A DNA stretch of 64,000 nucleotides from JAQVCM01 sp040403095 (GTDB taxonomy: Bacteria; Bacteroidota; Bacteroidia; Flavobacteriales_D; Crocinitomicaceae), in NCBI GenBank assembly GCA_040403095.1, contig JBBALI010000001.1, forward strand, positions 124,001 to 188,000. The letters are read 5' to 3'. The notes below the pieces were generated by a model that saw only the letters and a program-made list of their open reading frames with translations, did no database searches and was not told the DNA's origin. A program made the position numbers and the translations under genes. Positions within the stretch are counted from its first letter, which is position 1, and the number at the start of each line of letters is the position of its first letter. Shown here one piece after another: positions 1 to 9,044 of this stretch.

Positions 1-243
1 ATTGCTATTGATTGTATAAATGTAAATAAAACTTACAATTTTTTGCAATTATTGAAATTTAGAATCATGTATCAATCACTAGTTTAAATAATTTCAAATC
101 AAGAATTACCACATTAATCTATTTGTTTTCAAACAATTAAAACCTTTTTATAAACGATAACTCCAAAAAATAACAATGCTGTCAAAAAATGTGCAACTGA
201 CAAAAATCAGTATAAATCGCGCCCAAACAAATGCAATTTGACT

Positions 244-272
244 TGTCGCTCTAATTGGTTTGTTTATCTTTG
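244..272 (+). promoter_or_regulatory. Predicted promoter of kynU
   Basis: A -7 box of the Bacteroidota form TAnnTTTG (TATCTTTG, 265-272) lies 18 bases after a TTG triplet at 244-246 that could be the -33 element. Transcription would begin near 279, about 15 bases before the ATG at 294. This supports that ATG over the in-frame TTG at 255, which would lie upstream of the transcript. The remaining sequence from 1 to 243 is AT-rich and shows no gene. Confidence 0.6.
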
Positions 273-293
273 GTGCATCTAAAAAAAGAGTAC

Positions 294-1577
294 ATGCTTT
301 TCGAAAATTCATTGTCATTTGCCCAAAAAATGGATGCGCAAGATCCATTGAAAGATTACCGAAATCGTTTTCATTTGCCTTCGTTTCATCCCGATGGAGT
401 GCGCTATTTCACGGGAAATTCCTTGGGATTGCAACCAAAATCTACTTCAAGTTATATCCAACAAGAATTAGATGCTTGGGCAAAATGGGGCGTTGAAGGT
501 CACTTTTTAGCGGAAAGACCTTGGTATTCTTACCATGAACAATTAACAGAAAAAGCAGCAAAAATTGTGGGTGCAACCAACAAAGAAGTGGTCATCACGC
601 ATTCTTTGACAACAAATTTACACTTGTTGATGGTTTCATTTTACCAACCGACAGGCAAAAGAAATAAAATCATTTGCGAAGCAAAAGCATTTCCAAGTGA
701 TCAATATGCTTTGGAATCTCAAGTCAAATTCCACGGATTAGATCCTGACACGCACATCATTGAAATCGCACCACGTGAAGGTCAACATTTGATAGATGAA
801 GCAGATATTTTAGCCAAAATTGCTGAAGTTGGTGATGAACTGGCTTTAGTCATGTTTGGCGCTGTGAACTATTATTCAGGACAATTGTTTGACATGAAGA
901 AAATCACTGAAGCGGCGCATGCAGTTGGAGCCATTGCTGGATTTGATTTGGCGCATGCTGCTGGAAACATCCACATGAAATTACACGAATGGAATGTCGA
1001 TTTTGCCGCTTGGTGTACTTACAAATATTTGAATTCATCTCCTGGCGGAGTTTCTGGAATGTTTGTACACGAAAAACACGCCAATCGTCCAGAATTGCCG
1101 CGTTTTGCAGGTTGGTGGGGACACGACAAAGAAACTCGTTTTCAAATGCAGAAAGGTTTTCACCCGATGGAAGGCGCTGAAGGTTGGCAATTGAGTAACG
1201 CGCCCATTTTGGGAATGGCAGCACATTTGGCTTCTTTGGATTTATTTGATGAAGTTGGAATGCAGGCGCTTTGTCAAAAAAGAGATTTATTGACTGGATT
1301 TTTGGAATTTGTGATTGATTCAATTTCCGAAAAACACCAAGAAAAATGCACGTTTGAAATCATTACCCCAAGAAATCAAGCGCAAAGAGGGGCTCAAATT
1401 TCCATGTTGGTGCATGGCGAGGCGAAAAAAATGTTCAATCAATTGACAGAAGATGGCGTGATTGCAGATTGGAGAGAACCAAATGTAATACGCTTAGCGC
1501 CGGTTCCAATGTACAATTCATTCGAAGATGTTTATGTTTTCGGAGAAATTTTGGAAAGAGCCATTTTGTCAGTTTGA
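294..1577 (+). CDS. kynU: Kynureninase
   Basis: Predicted to hydrolyse L-kynurenine or 3-hydroxykynurenine to (3-hydroxy)anthranilate and alanine, a PLP-dependent cytosolic reaction of tryptophan degradation. The 427-residue protein has the usual family length. Visible marks are the N-terminal YFTGNSLGLQPK segment, the FDLAHAAGN segment that contacts the cofactor, and CTYKYLNSSPGG, whose lysine (about residue 244) should form the Schiff base with PLP. I chose the ATG at 294 because it follows a promoter box and lies near the expected N-terminus. The kmo start lies 34 bases downstream, so the two genes are probably cotranscribed. KMO supplies the hydroxylated substrate, which supports 3-hydroxykynurenine as the physiological one. 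No kynA or kynB is present in the window. Identification is firm. Confidence 0.96.
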   Translation: MLFENSLSFAQKMDAQDPLKDYRNRFHLPSFHPDGVRYFTGNSLGLQPKSTSSYIQQELDAWAKWGVEGHFLAERPWYSYHEQLTEKAAKIVGATNKEVVITHSLTTNLHLLMVSFYQPTGKRNKIICEAKAFPSDQYALESQVKFHGLDPDTHIIEIAPREGQHLIDEADILAKIAEVGDELALVMFGAVNYYSGQLFDMKKITEAAHAVGAIAGFDLAHAAGNIHMKLHEWNVDFAAWCTYKYLNSSPGGVSGMFVHEKHANRPELPRFAGWWGHDKETRFQMQKGFHPMEGAEGWQLSNAPILGMAAHLASLDLFDEVGMQALCQKRDLLTGFLEFVIDSISEKHQEKCTFEIITPRNQAQRGAQISMLVHGEAKKMFNQLTEDGVIADWREPNVIRLAPVPMYNSFEDVYVFGEILERAILSV

Positions 1578-1611
1578 GAATAAAAATGGATACATCGAAA
1601 AAAACATTTAT

Positions 1612-2952
1612 ATGAAAAAAGTAGGAATTGTAGGAGCAGGCTTGGTTGGAAGTTTACAAGCGATTTTGATGGCCCAAAAAGGTTACCAAGTTTCTGTATT
1701 TGAGCGCAGACCAGATTTACGAAAAGCGAAGCTTATTGCAGGAAGATCAATCAACTTGGCACTTTCAGACCGCGGATGGAAAGCATTGGAATTGGCTGGA
1801 ATTGCTGAAGATATTCGCGCCATTTCGATTCCGATGTACAAACGTTGCATGCATGCATTGGATGGAACGTTGACTTATCAACCATACGGAAAAGAAGACC
1901 AAGCGATTTACTCCGTTTCTCGTGGCGGATTGAATCAAAAATTGATGAATTTAGCAGACAATTATCCAAATATTGAATATAACTTTAATCTCCAGTGCAA
2001 CGATATTGAATTAAAAACAAATACGTTGACTTTCACCAACAGCGAAACGAATCAAAAAGAAAATCATGCTTTTGATAAGGTTTTTGCTACTGATGGCGCT
2101 TTTTCAGCAGTTCGAATGCGAATGCAAAAAAATACGATTTTCGATTATTCACAGAAATACTTGGATCACGGTTACAAAGAATTGGTGATTCCAGCCAATG
2201 CAGATGGAACGCATCAGTTAGACAAAAACTGCTTGCACATTTGGCCACGTGGAGAATTTATGATGATTGCTTTAGCCAATTTGGACGGAAGTTTTACTTG
2301 TACATTATTCTTTCCGATGAAAGGAGAAACTTCATTTGATACTTTGAAAACGAAAGAACAAGTTTCAGATTTCTTCAATTTGATGTTTGCTGATGCCGTT
2401 TCGATGATGCCTACTTTGATTGACGATTATTTCGAAAATGCGACTTCATCACTTATCATGGTTCGCTGTGATCCTTGGAACTACGGCGATGATGTCGTTT
2501 TATTAGGTGATTCTGCCCATGCGATTGTGCCTTTCTATGGCCAAGGAATGAATTGTGGATTCGAAGATTGCACCGTTTTCCATGAAATGCACGAAGAAGC
2601 AAATGGAAATTGGGATGGACTTTTGGGAAGATTTTCAGACCAACGAGTTCCAGACGGAAATGCAATTTTAGACTTGGCTTTATTTAATTACGTAGAAATG
2701 CGTGATTTGACAGCCGATCCAAATTTCTTGTTGAGAAAGAAAATTGAAGCAAAATTTAGTAATTTGTACCCAAATAAATGGTTGCCGTTATATTCCCAAG
2801 TCACTTTTAGCCACATCAGATACAGTGAGGCGTTGGCGAATGGGAAAAAACAAGACCAAATTATGGCGAAACTCATGGAAATGGAAAACATCCACGAAAG
2901 ATGGGACGCGCCTGAAGTAATGGAAAAATTAAACGAATTAGTTGACCAATGA
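1612..2952 (+). CDS. kmo: Kynurenine 3-monooxygenase
   Basis: FAD-dependent aromatic hydroxylase that converts L-kynurenine to 3-hydroxykynurenine with NADPH and O2. The 446-residue protein begins with a Rossmann dinucleotide fold (G8-x-G10-x-x-G13) followed by VFERRPD, whose acidic residue binds the FAD ribose. Later it has the DGAFSAVR motif and the FAD-binding GDSAHAIVPFYGQGMNCGFED segment typical of this enzyme. I see no C-terminal membrane anchor of the kind found in the mitochondrial enzyme. An in-frame upstream extension to 1528 overlaps kynU and is unlikely; the ATG at 1612 directly precedes the nucleotide-binding fold. The stop codon overlaps the next start as ATGA, suggesting translational coupling with the following outer-membrane-type gene. 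Confidence 0.96.
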   Translation: MKKVGIVGAGLVGSLQAILMAQKGYQVSVFERRPDLRKAKLIAGRSINLALSDRGWKALELAGIAEDIRAISIPMYKRCMHALDGTLTYQPYGKEDQAIYSVSRGGLNQKLMNLADNYPNIEYNFNLQCNDIELKTNTLTFTNSETNQKENHAFDKVFATDGAFSAVRMRMQKNTIFDYSQKYLDHGYKELVIPANADGTHQLDKNCLHIWPRGEFMMIALANLDGSFTCTLFFPMKGETSFDTLKTKEQVSDFFNLMFADAVSMMPTLIDDYFENATSSLIMVRCDPWNYGDDVVLLGDSAHAIVPFYGQGMNCGFEDCTVFHEMHEEANGNWDGLLGRFSDQRVPDGNAILDLALFNYVEMRDLTADPNFLLRKKIEAKFSNLYPNKWLPLYSQVTFSHIRYSEALANGKKQDQIMAKLMEMENIHERWDAPEVMEKLNELVDQ

Positions 2953-3839
2953 AAATTATTTTGCTCACATTGATAAGCTTGTTGACTGTCTCAACTTTGG
3001 ATGCTCAGAAACTTTACAAACAAAAAAAGAAACGCAAAGACTTTTTTGGAAAAGTTGACAGTCCAAATGATGGAAAAGTACGTCCAATTGGACTTCAAGT
3101 GCAGGTTGGACCAACATACACTTTAACGAGAAAAGTCAATCAAACATTCCAAAGTGAGCTAGATTCTGTAAATAGATATTATGAATATACCCATGATCCA
3201 AGCGGAAAAGTAGGTTTTTTCGCAGAAGTTGGATTGGTACATTTCAACATGAAAGAGCCCAAATACAAGTTTGGACGATTTGTGGATTACATCGATTGGG
3301 GAATTGGTTTTAAATTAATTAAAGGAAGAGAAACAACGACAGTTACGCAGTTCAATGCTTCTGGAAATGCTCTTTTCACCAATACTGGCGAAGGAAATTT
3401 CAGCAAAGGCTATGTTTACGGTCGATTTGCTGTGCATAAATTGCAATATTTGAATAAAACCAAAAAGATTTTCTTAGACCATTCGTTGGGTTTAAATGGA
3501 GATTACAGCATGTTGGAAAAATCCACTTATGAAGGCGCGATGGTTGGTCCGCAAACTTATTCTCCAAATTTCAGGGCGCAATTGCATTATGATCTTGGAT
3601 TCGGTATTCGTTTGAAAAAAGGCAGGTATTTGGTTCCTGGCGTGCAGCTTCCCGTTTTGGGTATCCAAGAATGGAACAATGGCAGCGCCAAATTGCAATG
3701 GTTTTCAAGCAAATACTATCCTGTGATGTTTCACCTTAAATACATCCATCTTTTTCCAGCTAAAAAATCGAAACACGCTTGTTTTGAAGGAAGTGCGGAA
3801 GATAGAAAACGCAATGAGGAATATTTGCAGAATCGTTGA
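2949..3839 (+). CDS. Secreted, probably outer-membrane protein, unknown function
   Basis: A 296-residue protein of unrecognised family. The N-terminus (MKIILLTLISLLTVSTLDAQ) is a clear signal peptide, followed by a short lysine-rich stretch. The rest alternates hydrophobic and polar residues, with many aromatic-ended strands and a terminal KYYPVMFHLKYIHLF-type strand, as in Bacteroidota beta-barrel proteins. There is one late cysteine. Its ATG overlaps the kmo stop, so it is translated with kmo, yet nothing in it points to a role in kynurenine metabolism. It could be a passenger, or a porin-like protein for aromatic compounds; the latter is only a guess. Confidence 0.7.
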   Translation: MKIILLTLISLLTVSTLDAQKLYKQKKKRKDFFGKVDSPNDGKVRPIGLQVQVGPTYTLTRKVNQTFQSELDSVNRYYEYTHDPSGKVGFFAEVGLVHFNMKEPKYKFGRFVDYIDWGIGFKLIKGRETTTVTQFNASGNALFTNTGEGNFSKGYVYGRFAVHKLQYLNKTKKIFLDHSLGLNGDYSMLEKSTYEGAMVGPQTYSPNFRAQLHYDLGFGIRLKKGRYLVPGVQLPVLGIQEWNNGSAKLQWFSSKYYPVMFHLKYIHLFPAKKSKHACFEGSAEDRKRNEEYLQNR

Positions 3840-3941
3840 TTTACTATAAAATTTTCGTTAAAATTCGCCAATTAACATTTCGCTCACAATTTAATTTAGT
3901 TTTACAAGTTATCTTGGTAGAAACATTTAAAGTGAAAAGTC

Positions 3942-4127
3942 ATGGTAGAATTGAGTAAAAAAATCTTAATGAAAGTGAGTTTTGACGCACAACTATTTCA
4001 AAAAGAATTGGCCAAAGCATTGCAATGGATCAATGATAAAGAAGAAATCAGATTATTGAAAGAATGGTGTCAGCAAGAATTTGGGAAGAAATATCCTATG
4101 ATTTTGCAAAAAGCATTTGTTTCCTAG
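3942..4127 (+). CDS. Small conserved-looking cytosolic protein
   Basis: A 61-residue protein without signal peptide or membrane segment. The core after the internal ATG at 3969 (MKVSFDAQLFQKELAKAL) resembles short hypothetical proteins I remember from flavobacteria, with a conserved-looking LKEWCQQEFGKKYP segment holding the only cysteine. The upstream TATCTTGG (about 3912-3919) is one base from the TAnnTTTG promoter box and fits the ATG at 3942, but either start is possible. It precedes the LD-carboxypeptidase by 53 bases. Function is unknown. Confidence 0.6.
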   Translation: MVELSKKILMKVSFDAQLFQKELAKALQWINDKEEIRLLKEWCQQEFGKKYPMILQKAFVS

Positions 4128-4180
4128 GTTCTAAAAATTCCAAATCATTTACTATTTCAGAAAAAATGTAATTTTACGAC

Positions 4181-5086
4181 ATGAATTCTGAAATTTCGCC
4201 CCTGCAAAAAGGTGATTTAATCGCCATTGTTGCTCCTGCAAAAGCAATCGACGCACAATTGGTATTGAACGCAAAAGCATTTTTTGAGTCACACGGCTAT
4301 CGTGTTGTTTTGGGCGAACATTGTTTGGGAACTCATCATTATTTTTCAGGTACCGATGCACAGCGAGCAGAAGATTTTCAAAAAGCCATCGACAATCCAG
4401 AAATCAAAGCAATTATTTGTGCAAGAGGCGGTTATGGTTGCATTCGAATTTTAGACCGCATCAATTGGGCAGGCATGTTGCGAGATCCAAAATGGATTGT
4501 AGGAATTTCAGACGTAACTGTTTTCCACCAACGCATGCAAAAATTCGAGTTGAAAAGCATTCACGCTACGATGCCACTGAATTATGCAGAAAACACAGTA
4601 ATTGCCATGGATTCTATGCTCGATGCGTTGCAGGGAATACAAACTGAAATTCAAATTCCATCTCACCAATACAACAAACGCGGAAATGCAGTTGGAAAAT
4701 TAATTGGTGGCAATTTTTCGATTTTATATAGCATGTTGGGCACCGATGATCAACCAGAATATGCCAACACAATTCTATTTATTGAAGATTTAGCAGAACA
4801 ATTGTACCACCTCGACCGCATGTTTTATGCTTTTGCAAAAGCGGGTATTTTAAACAGAATCAACGGTTTAATTGTCGGTGGAATGACAGACTTGAAAGAT
4901 ACAGCCACTCCGATTGGTTTGTCTTTGCATGAAATTATTTTGTCCCATTTTGAGTACAGAAAAATTCCGATTGTCTTTGATTTTCCAGCTGGACACATTG
5001 CAGATAACCGCGCGCTGATTTTTGGTACAAAAGTTGAATTAAGCGTCGACGAATTAGCAGTTAATTTGAGTACTTTTGTTTCATAA
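4181..5086 (+). CDS. LD-carboxypeptidase (peptidase family S66)
   Basis: Predicted to remove the terminal D-alanine from muropeptide tetrapeptides during cell-wall recycling. The 301-residue protein shows the S66 landmarks: an N-terminal DLIAIVAPAKAID strand, ARGGYGCIRILDRI, the nucleophile serine in WIVGISDVTVFH (Ser110), a glutamate in LFIEDLAEQLYHLDRM and a histidine in DFPAGHIADNRAL, giving the Ser-Glu-His triad known for this family. There is no signal peptide, so it acts in the cytosol. It opens a plus-strand run with the three following genes (gaps of 12, 62 and 17 bases), which encode envelope proteins, so an envelope-maintenance context is reasonable. Confidence 0.93.
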   Translation: MNSEISPLQKGDLIAIVAPAKAIDAQLVLNAKAFFESHGYRVVLGEHCLGTHHYFSGTDAQRAEDFQKAIDNPEIKAIICARGGYGCIRILDRINWAGMLRDPKWIVGISDVTVFHQRMQKFELKSIHATMPLNYAENTVIAMDSMLDALQGIQTEIQIPSHQYNKRGNAVGKLIGGNFSILYSMLGTDDQPEYANTILFIEDLAEQLYHLDRMFYAFAKAGILNRINGLIVGGMTDLKDTATPIGLSLHEIILSHFEYRKIPIVFDFPAGHIADNRALIFGTKVELSVDELAVNLSTFVS

Positions 5087-5098
5087 TACCATTTTTTA

Positions 5099-5770
5099 AT
5101 GAAAATATTGTTAGCCGTATTGGTCATTTTCAGTTTGGGTTCTTGCATTGAAATTATCGATGATTTAAGCATAAAAAGCGACGGATCAGGAACTTTCAAA
5201 TATACCATTAACTTAAGTTCAAGTAAGGTCAAAATCAATTCTATTTTGGCTTTGGACAGTTTAGATGGGAAAAAAGTACCCTCGATTGCTGAAATTCAGG
5301 AAAAAGTGAAATTTTTCAAAGAAAAACTAGAAAAGAAAGAAGGAATTTCTGGTGTAAAAGTCGAAGCCAATTACACCGAATTTATCTTTAAATTTCAATG
5401 TGATTTCACCAATATTCAGATTCTACAAAAATCAATCAAAGAAATCATTCGCGAAGAAAATGCGGATTGGGTCAACAAAGATTCTGACCACAATTGGTTG
5501 ATTTGGGATGGAAATAAATTGATTAGAACAATTCCAAAACTTCCTGCCTCAGCGCAAGAAAGAATCAAAAAAGAAGACACAGAAGCTTTACAAAAAGGAA
5601 GTTACATTTCTATCACCAGATTCGACAGACCGATAGAAAAATTTGAAAATATGCAAGCGCAAATGTCAGCAAATAAAATGGCTGTGATGATTAAAACCAA
5701 TCCATATTCTTTGAGTCAAAACACTGAATTATTGGAAAATACCATTTACCTTAGCGGAATAAAAAAATAA
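5099..5770 (+). CDS. Predicted lipoprotein, unknown function
   Basis: A 223-residue protein with a type II signal peptide: a hydrophobic stretch ends at the lipobox LGSC, so Cys16 should be lipidated and anchor the protein in the envelope. The mature part is rich in lysine and glutamate and contains repeated short beta-type segments, such as DLSIKSDGSGTFKYTINLSS, that recall bacterial lipoproteins with an immunoglobulin-like or LppX-like fold; I cannot assign a family. It lies 12 bases after the LD-carboxypeptidase gene and is presumably cotranscribed with it. Confidence 0.75.
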   Translation: MKILLAVLVIFSLGSCIEIIDDLSIKSDGSGTFKYTINLSSSKVKINSILALDSLDGKKVPSIAEIQEKVKFFKEKLEKKEGISGVKVEANYTEFIFKFQCDFTNIQILQKSIKEIIREENADWVNKDSDHNWLIWDGNKLIRTIPKLPASAQERIKKEDTEALQKGSYISITRFDRPIEKFENMQAQMSANKMAVMIKTNPYSLSQNTELLENTIYLSGIKK

Positions 5771-5832
5771 GTTAATTTTTCGGTAAATTCGAAAGGATGC
5801 CGTACATTGTGAAAAAGTTGTTTTTACCGAAT

Positions 5833-7698
5833 ATGAAGAATCTATATTGCCTTATCAGTGTGTTTGCTTTCACTTATTCCTTTGGGCAATCTTCCGAAGA
5901 TTTAATCCCAAAAGATGCCGTTACTGTATTCAGTATCAACAATATTAGTTTGTTGAAGAAAGTATCAATGGATGAATTGGTGCAATACGAATTCATGTCA
6001 GAGGTGCAATCTGAATTGTTTGATGGTTCGACGCAAGGCAAAACCTTGAAAGATTCAGGAATAGATTTTGATCAAAAGTTAAACATTTTCTACGGTTTAA
6101 ATCCCGATTTTGAAGTAGCAGGATTCACCTTTGGAATCAAAAACAAAAAACAACTTTTCACCGTTTTTGACGATTTCGATCGCGTGGAAACAAAAATACC
6201 CAACGTTGAATTTTATTCAAGTTATTCAAACTACTTAATTATCAAAGGAAATTCTGGTTTGATTTTACGTGTCGATCCAAGTTACGAAAAAGTTTCCGTG
6301 ATTGCAGATTCGATTTGGTTTGCAAGAGGTTATGGCTATTTCAATGACAATTCAAACAACGATGAATTTGATGAAATGGATCCAGAAATGGAAGAAGATT
6401 TTGGTCCTGTTGCTCCTGAAGATGACGAAGCTATCGAGGAAGTAGAAATCGAAGGCGAAATGGACGAAAATGATTTGATGAGTAAAAACTATTGGGAAAT
6501 GCGTGACAGCATCAATGTGACTTTGCAAAGCAAATATTTGAAAAACATTTGTGACGAAATTTTTGTACAAAATATTGATTTAAAGAAAAATGACCCAAAA
6601 TTCGCGGCACAACTTGCTCATACCTCAGACGGTATCTTTTACCTAGACAATTCCCGAAATTTTAGAAACACGAGAGGTTTATGGAATTTTCAAATTCTAT
6701 TTCCAGAGTTGTTTACCGACATGCAAGAATTGTATACTGGAAATGTAATGGTTGGCGATATCGTTTTGAAAGACAACACGATTGATATCAATTTTCAAGC
6801 AAATTACGGTGAAACATTGGGGACCATTTATGAAAAGTTGAACAGCACCAAATTTGATTCTCGCGTGTTGCAATACATCCATGAAAACAGTACTGGATTT
6901 TTCACTTACAATATCAATTTAAAGGAAGGATACAACCAAGCTTATGATATTGTGATTCCGATTCTAAGTCAAGAAAAAGATCCTCGTATTTCGAGCAATG
7001 TTTTGATGGCTGAGTTGATCAATGAATTTGTTGATACCGACGCGCTTTTTGAAACTTACAAAGGAAGTATGTTTGGCAGTTTCAATGGAATTAAAAAAGT
7101 GAAAACCACCAGAATCGAATTTTTATACGACGAAAACACTTTTGAATACGAAGAAAAAGAAATTCAAAGCGAAGAAGACATGCCGATTTTCACATTGGGT
7201 TTTTCAACAAATCGAAGCGATATTCCTGAGAAAATCTTGAAACACTTTGGAAAAATGACTTCAAGATTTAAAAATAAAGGTGAATATTGGGTGATTGAAG
7301 ATGCTGTTTTAAATTCTATTCCATTGTATATCATTAACAAAAATGGCTTGTTGATTTTCACCAATGACGAAGATTTAGCAATCAATCACAACAATGGTTA
7401 TGGTACTGAAGCATTGTCTGGTAAAAGAGCGAAAAAAGCGAAATCAAGCAAATTTATGTATGGTTATTTTGACTGGAGCGAAGCGTTATCAAGTCTTCCA
7501 AGAGAAATGTTTAATACCAGACAAAATGAAATCTTAGACGCCATGCGCAACAAAACAGGCGTATTGGAATTGACTTCCTCCAAAACAACCAAAACGAATA
7601 CCACTTTCAATTTGGTATACAATTTTGATGGAACTTATGATAATTCAGGAAAATATTTATTGGATTTAGTGAATTCAATTTATGTGCTTTCTAAATAA
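5833..7698 (+). CDS. Secreted protein resembling DUF4836 family
   Basis: A 621-residue protein with a signal peptide ending near SFGQ; I chose the ATG at 5833 because the longer version starting at 5797 would place 12 extra residues before it. The beginning of the mature protein (LIPKDAVTVFSINNISLLKKVS) resembles the start of Bacteroidota DUF4836 proteins. Around residues 185-220 there is a strongly acidic linker (EMDPEMEEDFG, EDDEAIEEVEIEGEMDEND). A second repeat-like half follows, with DWSEALSSLP near the C-terminus. No catalytic motif was recognised. The next gene lies 17 bases downstream and encodes a similar-sized envelope protein, so the two may act together. Confidence 0.7.
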   Translation: MKNLYCLISVFAFTYSFGQSSEDLIPKDAVTVFSINNISLLKKVSMDELVQYEFMSEVQSELFDGSTQGKTLKDSGIDFDQKLNIFYGLNPDFEVAGFTFGIKNKKQLFTVFDDFDRVETKIPNVEFYSSYSNYLIIKGNSGLILRVDPSYEKVSVIADSIWFARGYGYFNDNSNNDEFDEMDPEMEEDFGPVAPEDDEAIEEVEIEGEMDENDLMSKNYWEMRDSINVTLQSKYLKNICDEIFVQNIDLKKNDPKFAAQLAHTSDGIFYLDNSRNFRNTRGLWNFQILFPELFTDMQELYTGNVMVGDIVLKDNTIDINFQANYGETLGTIYEKLNSTKFDSRVLQYIHENSTGFFTYNINLKEGYNQAYDIVIPILSQEKDPRISSNVLMAELINEFVDTDALFETYKGSMFGSFNGIKKVKTTRIEFLYDENTFEYEEKEIQSEEDMPIFTLGFSTNRSDIPEKILKHFGKMTSRFKNKGEYWVIEDAVLNSIPLYIINKNGLLIFTNDEDLAINHNNGYGTEALSGKRAKKAKSSKFMYGYFDWSEALSSLPREMFNTRQNEILDAMRNKTGVLELTSSKTTKTNTTFNLVYNFDGTYDNSGKYLLDLVNSIYVLSK

Positions 7699-7715
7699 AT
7701 CACGAAACATTATCT

Positions 7716-9044
7716 ATGGCTAGAAAGGTTTTATTTATTGTTTTTTTGATTGCGTTGTTGGCTGGATTTTTCTATTACAAACCCCTTTTTAGCAAAGCAC
7801 CACCAGAGCCTTCATTAGTTGATAGACTTCCCGACGGAGATTTTTTAGGTCGCATTTATATTTTGGATGTTGCCAGAGAATCCGCACCCATGCTTTTCTA
7901 CAATAAGGTTCCAATTCGAGATTTCTTAACCCATGAATTTCTACTTGCTCAAGGAAAAAATTACGGCTTGGACTTACAAAAACCTGCTTATTTTTTTGCC
8001 AATGAATCTGGAGAATGGGGCGCATTATTTTCTGTCACTGACAGTTCTAAAATTTACCCAGGAATTGTCAGATTAAGAAGCAATATCAAATTAGAAGACA
8101 CCTTAGTCAGCGAGCAGAAAGTGCACGTTTTACGTTCAGAACATTTGTATTTAACTTATGATAAAAAATGGTTTTTTGTTTATCAAGGAACGCAACTTCC
8201 GAAACGATTATACAATGTCAAATTCGCTGAAAAAAACGATGTCACCAAAGCATGGAAAGCGTTTACGGAGGAAAAACAATTTAAGGATGAAAAATTAGTC
8301 ATTTTCTCCAATTCAAAAAAACTAAGAGGTCAAGGAATTGAAACTGCTTTATTTGCCCACGACAGTGATTCAATGTCCGTTCATCTTAAGACCTATATCA
8401 GAAATAAGAAACCGCTCAACATCTCTTTTAAACCATCAGGATTGGCGTTCGAAGACAAACTTGGAACTGATAAATTAGTGAATTTGCACTTGAATGTAGG
8501 AAATTTACGTAATGATAAATCGGATCCAATTTACAAAGCGCTTGTCAGGCTAGGGAAAAAAGTCAGCTTTCCAACGGACGCATTTTTAAAGGCTTGGAAT
8601 GGCGATTTGTCTTTCCACCAAGGAGGAACGGTGAAAATCAAGGAAACCTTTGTAGAATCTATTTTGGATGAAAATTTCAACGTTACAGAAGTAAAAAGCA
8701 GTGTGATGAAAGACGTGCCAGGATTCGCATTTATGATGTCAACAAATGAATACCAAAAAGAATTTTTGTCCAAACTTTTCGCCAAAGGAATCATGCGCAA
8801 AGAAAACAATAAATTCTATGTGCTCACTTCTCCCCCATTAAGAATCAGACAAACGCCTTCACACATTTACTTGTATTCATCAGATTTTACGCCCAAAACA
8901 AAAGAATCTAATTTCAATGGCGGTATTTGGTACGACAAAGGAATCAAATACGGATTTTCTTTGGATTCCCTTACCAGCAATGAACTTTTTGGAAGTGTTC
9001 ACATTCCAATTAAAAGATTTTTAAAGCGCAACAAGTTTTTCTAA
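7716..9044 (+). CDS. Membrane-anchored envelope protein, unknown function
   Basis: A 442-residue protein with one N-terminal hydrophobic segment (residues about 5-21) that looks like an uncleaved anchor, followed by a soluble domain outside the cytosol. The domain contains SSKIYPGIVRLRSN and a phenylalanine-rich C-terminus and matches no family I know. Like the preceding protein it may contain two similar halves. The stop codon TAA at 9042-9044 overlaps the stop codon of the convergent aldehyde dehydrogenase gene (CTA at 9041-9043 on this strand), so the two genes share four bases and leave no room for a terminator. Confidence 0.7.
   Translation: MARKVLFIVFLIALLAGFFYYKPLFSKAPPEPSLVDRLPDGDFLGRIYILDVARESAPMLFYNKVPIRDFLTHEFLLAQGKNYGLDLQKPAYFFANESGEWGALFSVTDSSKIYPGIVRLRSNIKLEDTLVSEQKVHVLRSEHLYLTYDKKWFFVYQGTQLPKRLYNVKFAEKNDVTKAWKAFTEEKQFKDEKLVIFSNSKKLRGQGIETALFAHDSDSMSVHLKTYIRNKKPLNISFKPSGLAFEDKLGTDKLVNLHLNVGNLRNDKSDPIYKALVRLGKKVSFPTDAFLKAWNGDLSFHQGGTVKIKETFVESILDENFNVTEVKSSVMKDVPGFAFMMSTNEYQKEFLSKLFAKGIMRKENNKFYVLTSPPLRIRQTPSHIYLYSSDFTPKTKESNFNGGIWYDKGIKYGFSLDSLTSNELFGSVHIPIKRFLKRNKFF

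Noticed and set aside
904..1323. 139-residue minus-strand frame inside kynU
   Set aside because: Complete overlap with a firmly identified gene; no independent coding features.
4825..5238. 137-residue minus-strand frame across the LD-carboxypeptidase end and the next gene
   Set aside because: It spans the junction of two real plus-strand genes and shows no motif.
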